From Chloroflexota bacterium (GTDB lineage: Bacteria > Chloroflexota > Chloroflexia > JAMDCE01): a DNA stretch of 5,972 nt. The notes below the pieces were generated by a model. The model did not search any database. It had not been told where the DNA came from and saw only the letters and a program-made list of their open reading frames with translations. The position numbers and the translations under genes were made by a program. Positions 1-4,600 of the stretch are shown in pieces (the stretch's first letter is position 1; every line of letters starts with the position of its first letter). The stretch covers positions 1-5,972 of the forward strand of contig JAMDCE010000027.1 in the NCBI GenBank assembly GCA_023489135.1, written 5' to 3'.

Positions 1-258
1 TGGGGGTGAACCGAACCTGCCACGACAGTATCAAGGCATGGCGAACATTTTCCCCACGCGCGTGGGGGTGAACCTGGCGGCTAGAAGAAGCCACGCAAAT
101 GCTATTCATTTTCCCCACGCGCGTGGGGGTGAACCGAACGGGTCGTTCTGCCGCGCGAGCACGAGTAAATTTTCCCCACGCGCGTGGGGGTGAACCGGGA
201 AGGCCGTGCCCGCGACGGAACTGGAGAACCATTTTCCCCACGCGCGTGGGGGTGAACC
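1..258 (+). CRISPR. Type I-E-like CRISPR array, main block (four full repeats and one partial)
   Basis: Identical 28-nt repeats lie at 47-74, 108-135, 169-196 and 231-258; the window opens inside another (1-12). Each starts ATTTTCCCC, contains the perfect 16-nt palindrome CCCCACGCGCGTGGGG and ends TGAACC, usually followed by G. The repeat period is 61-62 nt, so spacers are 33-34 nt (32-33 if the trailing G belongs to the repeat). The 28-29 nt repeat, the central hairpin and the GAACCG-like 3' end match type I-E (Cse/Cascade) repeats, which places the array on the + strand with its leader to the left, outside the window. Spacers are 13-46, 75-107, 136-168 and 197-230; by eye none matches another part of the window. 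No cas genes are present. The spacer after the last repeat would begin at 259 but runs without interruption into phage coding sequence. Confidence 0.95.
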
Positions 259-576
259 GCCAAGTTTGCTAGCCGTGAGCATCGTCTCGTACTTCAGCGT
301 GCGCTCCTGGCGCTCCCGCTGATAGGTAGACTGCTCGCGTTCCAGATCGGCGAGTCGCTTCTGCAATTTCTCAGTCTAAGTCATTTGAGACGCCTTCAAT
401 GTCTCCAGCTCGCCCTTGGCCTTCTTCAGATCCTCATAGTCGACGTACTTCTGCCGTTCGCGTCCCAGCCGCTCAGCTTGCGTGAACCTCTTGCCAGCAT
501 TCTGCTGTTGATTGTTCCCGGACCCCTGTCCGTCATTCTGAGTGTTTTGGGCGTTCTGCCCCTCATTGTCTGGCAT
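259..576 (-). CDS. Phage scaffold-like coiled-coil protein with in-frame amber codon, 3' truncated at CRISPR repeat
   Basis: The ATG at 576-574 has an excellent ribosome binding site, GGAGGGAG, at 592-585 on the minus strand with 8 nt spacing. The product starts MPDNEGQNAQ and has a Gln/Asn/Gly-rich, low-complexity N-terminus (about residues 1-28). A charged helical region rich in Lys, Glu and Arg follows (from about residue 30). Small hydrophilic proteins of this type just upstream of the major capsid gene are usually phage capsid scaffolds (GP20 or DUF4355-like), which is the likely but unproven role. A TAG at 378-376 ends the first 66 codons. The same frame then resumes at once with TEKLQKRLADLEREQ and stays open and coiled-coil-like to 259, where the first repeat of the main array begins. 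One C-to-T change (CAG to TAG) would explain the stop. Beyond 259 the frame only translates CRISPR repeats and spacers. Confidence 0.6.
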
Positions 577-619
577 CGTATCAACTCCCTCCGGCTGTTA
601 CCGCCGCCGTGGCGTAAGA

Positions 620-767
620 TTAGCTTCCCGCCAGCCGCTTGAGCGAGTCTGGCGGCGTCTCCTGCATTTCGCTGTACAATCTAATGAGCTTCCGTGCGGC
701 CTTGCGCTTTTCCTCTGGAGGAGCGGAGACCCCGCCTCTTGCCCCAGGGCTTATCCGAGACCGCCAT
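620..767 (-). pseudogene. Remnant of a small phage head-cluster protein (start motif and C-terminal motif in different frames)
   Basis: Two good coding signals lie here in different frames. An ATG at 767-765 has GGAG 7 nt upstream and encodes MAVSDKPWGK, a start I recall from phage structural-cluster proteins; this frame stops after 28 codons. One base offset, a frame open from 811 or 796 down to a TAA at 622-620 encodes ARGGVSAPPEEKRKAARKLI and then RLYSEMQETPPDSLKRLAGS. That looks like a real helical C-terminal domain ending in the PPxSLxRLAG motif I associate with the same phage proteins. The open frame has no ribosome binding site at its own possible starts (TTG 811 inside the terminator, ATG 796 just after its T-tract). 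I infer a gene that starts at 767 and has lost internal sequence and frame. It lies between a terminator upstream and the scaffold-like gene downstream. Function is unknown; the intact 58-63 codon frame could instead be the real product. Confidence 0.45.
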
Positions 768-798
768 TGCCTGTCTCCGTATTCCTCGTGGAACATAG

Positions 799-843
799 AA
801 AAAGCCGCCAATCCGTGAACCGTATCGGTTCGAGATTGGCGGC
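799..843 (-). terminator. Intrinsic terminator in phage A, minus strand
   Basis: A long hairpin has outer arms GCCGCCAATC (804-813) and GATTGGCGGC (834-843), perfectly complementary. Inner arms GAACCG (817-822) and CGGTTC (826-831) close a 3-nt TAT loop. On the minus strand the hairpin is followed by TTTTT (803-799). There is no U-tract on the + side, so it acts on minus-strand transcription, just after the zinc-ribbon gene (stop at 895). It separates the MuF/zinc-ribbon unit from the scaffold-like unit. Confidence 0.85.
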
Positions 844-894
844 AGAAAAAGCCGCGCTTCAGTTGGTAGTATTATAGCAAACTAGCAGACATTG

Positions 895-1155
895 TCAATA
901 CAAACTCGATGCCCGCTGCACCTCACCACTGGGCACAAGAACATCGCCATCCACGCGTCCCTGATCCTCGACTTTCAACACGATCTCGCTGTAATGATAC
1001 AGCATCTCCAGGATGGGAATGTAGCGGGCCACTTCTACCATGTCGCCGCAGGTCAGGCACTCGAATGGCTCACGGCGCTCGATACGTTCAAGCCGCACCT
1101 TGCACTCAGTCCCACAGTGTGAGCAGCGCACCAGGATGAAGCGAATGCGTGGCAT
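895..1155 (-). CDS. Phage zinc-ribbon protein, phage A copy
   Basis: This 86-residue protein starts MPRIRFILVRCSHCGTECKV and contains two CxxC pairs, CSHC and CLTC, about 20 residues apart, with a basic stretch (RLERIERREPF) between them. That is a classic four-cysteine zinc ribbon. The C-terminal half (RYIPILEMLYHYSEIVLKVE) is probably helical and binding-competent but unrecognised. The ATG at 1155-1153 shares a base with the upstream gene's TGA (TGATG), so the two are probably translationally coupled. A TTG one codon upstream is a less likely start. The same gene, with the same TGATG junction, sits in the same place in phage B (3928 onward). Its place between a MuF head gene and a terminator suggests an accessory head-cluster gene; a DNA- or protein-binding role is inference only. 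Confidence 0.75.
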   Translation of the reverse strand: MPRIRFILVRCSHCGTECKVRLERIERREPFECLTCGDMVEVARYIPILEMLYHYSEIVLKVEDQGRVDGDVLVPSGEVQRASSLY

Positions 1156-1478
1156 CAAGCAGCCTCCCGGCCTTTGCCGATGTCGGGGACCAGCACACGA
1201 TAGCCCATCTCTTCCAGGTCTTTCCTATGCTCAGCCACCAACTTGTTTAACTTTGCCCACTGGACTTTCTGATCTTCGGTTAGCTCGTGCTCAGCCGCAT
1301 AGTCGGCAAGATGCTGGTGGATGTCGTTGTTGACAGGCCAGTCTTCGGTCTGAAACAGGCGTTCCTCAGCATCGAGAGAAGCCCATTCTTTCTGCATTTC
1401 GACAGCGTCTTCCCAACGCCCGATCAATAGCCTCACAAAGTAATCAAACCTCTCGCTTGTATAGCGTGTTTGTCTCAT
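1155..1478 (-). CDS. Small acidic phage protein of unknown function
   Basis: The 107-residue product starts MRQTRYTSERFDYFVRLLIG and is charged and helical, with many Glu, Asp and Trp residues (RWEDAVEMQKEWASLDAEER) and no cysteine or membrane segment. I do not recognise a family. The ATG at 1478 overlaps the MuF stop as ATGA. A TTG at 1484 has AGGA at 6 nt spacing and could add two residues. It ends with a TGA overlapping the zinc-ribbon start, so MuF, this gene and the zinc ribbon form one tightly packed transcription unit. Phage B carries an unrelated protein in exactly this slot. Confidence 0.75.
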   Translation of the reverse strand: MRQTRYTSERFDYFVRLLIGRWEDAVEMQKEWASLDAEERLFQTEDWPVNNDIHQHLADYAAEHELTEDQKVQWAKLNKLVAEHRKDLEEMGYRVLVPDIGKGREAA

Positions 1479-2311
1479 AGCCAACGCACATCCTTCGGTA
1501 GTGTTATCCTGTTGACGCCAGATACCTGATAACCTGAGACAATTGTACCATAATCGGCGGAATAAAGAACCCAGATAAATGATTCAGAAGAATCACCCAG
1601 TCTCTCTCTTGGCAATCTATTCTGTCCTAACAGACCCAGCAGGGTGCGCCCATCCTTACTTTGATAAACCGCTTTGCGCAACTTAGGATCATCCAATACG
1701 CTACGTAGATCGGCGAGGTACTGATCGAGAGTCGTATCGCGGCTCCATTGCCCTTCAGCAAGGACACGCTTCGCAAGATGTGCCGTAATTGAGGGCTCTT
1801 TTGGCCGCAACTTCTGCCCCAGAAAGACTTGACCTTGAATCTCCTTCTTGACCGATGTCATCGTTGACCGAAATGGCGCCTTGGCCACGTGGTTCAATAT
1901 CTTCCTGACCTCCTCCTCGGTTGGGTCCCGCTTCGGGTTCAGAAATGCCTTGATTAGTTTATTGGGTTCGTCCTTCATCCGCTCTGCTTTGACCGCCTCC
2001 GTCATCCACTTCTTGGTTTCCTTGTCGCCAAGTATATCACGAAGACTCCTGACGTGCCGCATTGTCCCCCAGCGCTTATCTCTGCTCTGCCCTATGAAAT
2101 CCTCCAGCTTCACAGCGCCGCTTTTGTAAGCTTGGAACGCGGCCTTGCCGAGTATCTTCTCCTGCTCTGCATCGGAAAGCTTCTCGAACAGCTCCGTGCC
2201 CTTCTCAACTTGCACCTGGGTCTCCGGCACGTTCTTGAAGCCAAGCTCCTTCCAGGTCTTAGTCACCGGCACCATAGCACAGCGCCCACGAGGATGATCG
2301 TCCAGCCGCTC
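1475..2311 (-). CDS. MuF-type phage head morphogenesis protein, phage A, 5' truncated at CRISPR repeat
   Basis: The frame is open from 2311, the base next to the CRISPR repeat, and starts mid-domain with ERLDDHPRGRCAMVPVT. This is the end of the MuF (Mu gpF-like, PF04233) domain, which helps build the portal/head interior; the N-terminal part is missing. A linker typical of these proteins follows (LSDAEQEKILGKAAFQAYKS, then LEDFIGQSRDKRWGTMRHVR, SLRDILG). The C-terminal segment (QYLADLRSVLDDPKLRKAVY, then DGRTLLGLL and GYQVSGVNRITLPKDVRWL) resembles in layout the PBECR-type nuclease domains found at MuF C-termini. This is recall only; I cannot assign catalytic residues. An ATG at 2275 lies inside the conserved motif and is not the natural start. 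278 codons remain. The + strand copy (2340-3614) is a clear homologue up to KEIQGQV, then diverges. Confidence 0.85.
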   Translation of the reverse strand, partial: ERLDDHPRGRCAMVPVTKTWKELGFKNVPETQVQVEKGTELFEKLSDAEQEKILGKAAFQAYKSGAVKLEDFIGQSRDKRWGTMRHVRSLRDILGDKETKKWMTEAVKAERMKDEPNKLIKAFLNPKRDPTEEEVRKILNHVAKAPFRSTMTSVKKEIQGQVFLGQKLRPKEPSITAHLAKRVLAEGQWSRDTTLDQYLADLRSVLDDPKLRKAVYQSKDGRTLLGLLGQNRLPRERLGDSSESFIWVLYSADYGTIVSGYQVSGVNRITLPKDVRWL

Positions 2312-2339
2312 ATTTTCCCCACGCGTGTTGGGGTGAACC
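2312..2339 (+). CRISPR. Isolated CRISPR repeat with two substitutions
   Basis: These 28 nt match the repeat of the 1-258 array except for C to T at position 15 and G to T at position 18, and have the same orientation. The stem can still form by shifting register (CCCCA with TGGGG). Phage DNA lies on both sides: minus-strand MuF of phage A ends at 2311, and + strand MuF of phage B begins at 2340. If phage sequence has been joined through spacers, the adjacent spacers would be about 2279-2311 and 2340-2372. Confidence 0.9.
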
Positions 2340-3614
2340 GCCGAGCGCTTCGGCGGAGAGTTACTTGCCGGGGAACGCCGTGCCGCTAGCGAGATGGTGC
2401 GTGCCTACGCTGAGGCGTGGAAGCGCATCAATACACAAACGGATGGCTTGCTGCACAAGATCACCGAGGCTCGCGCTGCTGGCCAGGACGTGCGCAAGGC
2501 GCTGCTCGCTGGCCTGGCGACGGGGCAGCCCCAGACGGTGATAGCGCGAGCAGTGCGGCAAGCTCTGGGTGGGAACCTGGTGCGAGCCTTGACTATCGCC
2601 CGCACGGAGATGCTGAGAAGCTACCGCGAAGCGAGCCGGCAGACCTATCTGGCTAACAGCGACGTGGTGAATGGTTGGATATGGCACGCGGTGCTGAGCA
2701 CGCGCACGTGCGCAGCTTGTTGGGCGATGAACGGCACGCTACATAAACTCAACGAACGGCTGGACGATCACGTCAGGGGACGCTGTGCAATGATGCCGGT
2801 GACAAGGACCTGGCAGGAGCTGGGGTTTGAGAACGTGCCGGAGACGCGGATGCCGATCCAGCGGGGGGCGATATGTTTTTTGAGAAGCTGTCTGATGCCG
2901 AAAAGGAGAAGATTCAGGGCAAGGCTGCTTTCCAGGCTTACAAGGCGGGTAGGGTTAGACTGGAAGACTTTATTGGGCGAAGCCGAGACAAGCGATGGGG
3001 AACGATGCGCCATGCCAGGAGCCTTCGTGATATACTGGGGCAGAAGGAAGCCAAGAAGTGGATGGCGGAAGTGGTGAAGGCGAAGAAGGTGGCAACTTCC
3101 GATATCGTTGAATACTTATCAAATCCGAAGGGGCCATTGCCGAGACGATTTGATACAAATGATTTAGTTGAGCAAATCATCGAGGCTCATGACGCTGATG
3201 GCGGTTCGACTTTACAACCCGTATTTCGGCAACCTGAAGGAGATTCAAGGTCAAGTTGTCTCAGTGTATCCAGATCGAGGTAAGATACTTCAAGGGCAAG
3301 GGATTGATCCGGGTATTCTGCGTGCTTTCATCGAGGAGAACCAAGACCTGCTAGCAGATCCACGGAACAGCGTCGGCACCTGGTTTGATGCAGATGAGGG
3401 ATTGACCTATGTGGATGTTTCGGCGACCTTGCCAGGTAGGCAGTTGACTATTCGTCTTGCCAAGAAGTATAATCAAATCGGTGTATACGATCTTGAAAGC
3501 GGCGTGGTCATCGATACTGGCGGAACTGGCAAGTCATCAGCTAAAATGGTGGTTGCAGAGAAACGATTGCCACCACTGATCCCCAAGAGAAGACCGGAGG
3601 GCAAACAAGGTTGA
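2340..3614 (+). pseudogene. MuF-type phage head morphogenesis protein, phage B, 5' truncated and twice frameshifted
   Basis: The frame is open from the base after the CRISPR repeat (AERFGGELLAGERRAASEMV), so the ATG at 2394 is internal and the true start is missing. The MuF domain (2340 to about 2795) shows RTEMLRSYREASRQTY, a CAACW pair (2709-2723) and GRCAMMPVT (from 2778). At a run of six G (2863-2868) the homologous frame shifts by -1, continuing DMFFEKLSDAEKEKIQGKAA and the KRWGTMRHARSLRDILG linker. Near 3199-3204 it shifts by +1 back to the first frame (RLYNPYFGNLKEIQGQV) and runs to a TGA at 3614. No canonical slippery heptamer fits the first site, and the phage A homologue reads straight through. 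Natural decay or sequencing indels are therefore likelier than programmed frameshifting. The C-terminal segment (NSVGTWFDADEGLTYVDVSA, then LAKKYNQIGVYDLESGVVID and TGG) recalls C-terminal domains of other MuF proteins but differs from phage A. Confidence 0.8.
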
Positions 3615-3928
3615 GTTCGATGAAGAGGCAGAAGGTTGCTCTAAAAGTGAATGTAGGGGGAATCGTTCAGGGAAAGCCGCCTTTGCTCGTGTGGTGGAAG
3701 CGTGCTCGCAGACCGGATGGCAAAGAGAAGATCATCTCCCAGTCGGTGAGTATTCTCGACGAGGTATTGTTTCAGCAACTGATGACGCTCGTGAAGGGCG
3801 GCGATGAGATTGAGATTTGCGTGGTCAACGAATGGCCAGAAGGCAAGTCGTCAATCAGCTATCTTGCGGGTTTCGCCAAAGATGGCCAGAAGTATGGGAA
3901 CTTCGACGTGACACAAGAGGCCGCTTGA
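3611..3928 (+). CDS. Small phage protein of unknown function
   Basis: The 105-residue product starts MSSMKRQKVALKVNVGGIVQ. The TTG start at 3611 overlaps the MuF stop (TTGA) and has GGAGG at 3596-3600 with 10 nt spacing. An ATG at 3620 with AAGG upstream is the alternative. The protein is a mix of beta-like and charged segments (KPPLLVWWKRARRPDGKEKI, then MTLVKGGDEIEICVVNEWPE), with no cysteines or membrane segment. I do not recognise it. Its last base pair overlaps the zinc-ribbon ATG (TGATG at 3926-3930). It occupies the slot held in phage A by an unrelated acidic protein, so this position appears to be exchangeable cargo behind MuF. Confidence 0.75.
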   Translation: MSSMKRQKVALKVNVGGIVQGKPPLLVWWKRARRPDGKEKIISQSVSILDEVLFQQLMTLVKGGDEIEICVVNEWPEGKSSISYLAGFAKDGQKYGNFDVTQEAA

Positions 3929-4021
3929 TGCCACGTATCCGTTTCATCCTTGTGCGTTGTCCGCACTGCAGCGCTGAGTACAAGGTGCGGTTGGAGCGTA
4001 TCGAGCGACGTGAGCCCTTCG
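3928..4021 (+). CDS. Phage zinc-ribbon protein, phage B copy, truncated at CRISPR repeat
   Basis: The first 31 codons (MPRIRFILVRCPHCSAEYKV, then RLERIERREPF) are nearly identical in sequence to the phage A zinc-ribbon protein at 895-1155, including the first CxxC pair (CPHC). The similarity stops within a base or two of 4022, where a decayed CRISPR repeat starts; the second CxxC pair and C-terminal half are absent. The frame stays open through the repeat for dozens more codons, but that extension is not phage-like and is probably an artificial fusion. The last ~33 nt before 4022 probably are a CRISPR spacer identical to this gene. Confidence 0.75.
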
Positions 4022-4048
4022 ATTTTCCCTATGCGTGTGGGGTGAACG
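4022..4048 (+). CRISPR. Degenerate terminal CRISPR repeat
   Basis: These 27 nt (ATTTTCCCTATGCG, then TGTGGGGTGAACG) align to the array repeat with three C-to-T changes, a one-base deletion in the G run and a final C-to-G change. Decay of the last, leader-distal repeat is a common property of CRISPR arrays, and the orientation agrees. No repeat follows at the expected 61-nt distance, so this is probably the real end of the array, with unique host DNA beyond it. Confidence 0.8.
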
Positions 4049-4212
4049 GAATGAGCGTCAGAATGCGTCATAATGTGACACATAAGCCGAAACACGCAAT
4101 TACCGAATTCGCGCTTTCCGTGAACGCGTTCCTAGCCGATCAGTTGACAAATTTCACCCGCCACTATGTGGGTCAACCGGCTGACTGCGGGCGAGATTTG
4201 CCACGTAAACCA
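4049..4212. other. Intergenic DNA between array terminus and rib promoter
   Basis: I see no convincing gene here. An imperfect hairpin spans 4143-4178 (outer arms GTTGA and TCAAC, inner ACCC-gc-CAC with GTGGGT around TAT). It contains a TTGACA at 4144-4149 but has no good -10 element at the right distance. An imperfect inverted repeat lies near 4107-4131. The composition is less GC-rich than ribD. Confidence 0.5.
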
Positions 4213-4239
4213 TTGACAATCTAAACCAAGACGTATAAA
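4213..4239 (+). promoter_or_regulatory. Likely sigma-70-type promoter of the rib operon
   Basis: A perfect TTGACA (4213-4218) is followed by TATAAA (4234-4239). The spacer is 15 nt, slightly short; taking TAAATT (4236-4241) as the -10 gives 17. Transcription would start near 4245-4249, just before the FMN riboswitch core. The start lies close to the 5' arm of the possible riboswitch P1 helix (4240-4245), so either the start is a few bases earlier or P1 is shorter than drawn. Confidence 0.6.
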
Positions 4240-4380
4240 TTCTGCATGACAAACGGATAGAAGGTGAGGCGCCAGGCGCGCCAAGTCCTGATCGGCGGTA
4301 TAGCCCGCGAGCCCTCTTCGGAGGGCAGATCTGGGGAAGCTCCAGAGCCGACGGTAAAGTCCGGATGGAAGAAGGCAGAA
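4240..4380 (+). promoter_or_regulatory. FMN riboswitch (RFN element)
   Basis: The conserved RFN core runs in order: AGGTGAG (4262-4268), ATCGGCGGTATAGCCCGCGA then GC (4291-4312), a helix GCCCTC/GAGGGC with UUCG loop (4311-4326), CTGG/CCAG (from 4331), GCCGACGGTAAAGTCCGGAT (from 4347) and GGAAGAAGG (to 4375). The arms TTCTGC (4240-4245) and GCAGAA (4375-4380) may form the closing P1 helix, though the 5' junction is longer than usual. P2 carries an extra hairpin, GGCGC/GCGCC (4268-4282). The element senses FMN and controls riboflavin synthesis or transport genes. Here it precedes a terminator and ribD, so high FMN should reduce expression. Confidence 0.95.
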
Positions 4381-4400
4381 AGCGCAATCTTGGTTGTTCT

Positions 4401-4438
4401 ACGACCCAGGGCGCGGTGCCTTCGGGTCGTTTCTCTTT
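4401..4438 (+). terminator. Intrinsic terminator, expression platform of the FMN riboswitch
   Basis: The hairpin arms are ACGACCC-AGGGC (4401-4412) and GCCTT-c-GGGTCGT (4418-4430), with a GCGGT loop and one bulge, followed by the T-rich TTCTCTTT (4431-4438). It lies about 20 nt after the riboswitch and upstream of ribD, the usual place for FMN-dependent transcription attenuation. I did not find a clear competing antiterminator by eye. Confidence 0.85.
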
Positions 4439-4500
4439 GTTTGCGGATTCATTCAAAGGACTGTAGCGTCTTGCTAGTACATGGTGCCGCAAGCCAGTTA

Positions 4501-4527
4501 CGTAGGGGCGAACCTTGTGTTCGCCCT
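4501..4527. repeat. Short palindromic element of dispersed-repeat type
   Basis: A perfect inverted repeat, GGGCGAAC (4506-4513) and GTTCGCCC (4519-4526), surrounds a CTTGT loop inside CGTAGGGGCGAACC. I recall near-identical short palindromes scattered through intergenic DNA of Chloroflexota and some cyanobacteria; only one copy is in this window. It lies in the ribD leader, downstream of the attenuator. A second small hairpin (TGGGGTA/TATCCCA) follows at about 4531-4548. Confidence 0.55.
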
Positions 4528-4600
4528 CGTGGGGTAGGGCTATCCCAACGCAAGCGCTGTGAGGAGTCAGGCGACGAAGAACCATCCTATCACTAGCTTT

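Noticed and set aside
13..230. Self-targeting by the four ordinary spacers
   Set aside because: By eye on both strands no spacer matches the phage blocks or rib region beyond about 9 nt (for example CGGAACTGG in spacer 4 and near 3520).
106..258. Open minus-strand frame through the repeats, encoding recurring SPPRAWGK peptides
   Set aside because: It is translation of CRISPR repeats and spacers in a GC-rich frame, fused to the scaffold-like gene; it is not a repeat protein.
2861..2875. Programmed -1 ribosomal frameshift at the G6 run in phage B MuF
   Set aside because: The codon phase gives no X-XXY-YYZ slippery site, the homologue in phage A is unshifted, and a second compensating indel downstream points to error or decay.
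4144..4170. Second promoter with TTGACA at 4144-4149
   Set aside because: No acceptable -10 hexamer lies at 16-18 nt; the 4213-4239 promoter is better and directly precedes the riboswitch.
4152..4178. Possible further degenerate CRISPR repeat (starts TTT, ends GTGGGTCAACC)
   Set aside because: About 17 of 27 positions match, but it is about 8 nt out of phase with the 61-nt period and is better explained as a small hairpin; such similarity can arise by chance.
3928..4224. Extended zinc-ribbon protein reading through the terminal repeat into host DNA
   Set aside because: Homology to the phage A copy stops at the repeat; the rest is an accidental open frame across the junction.
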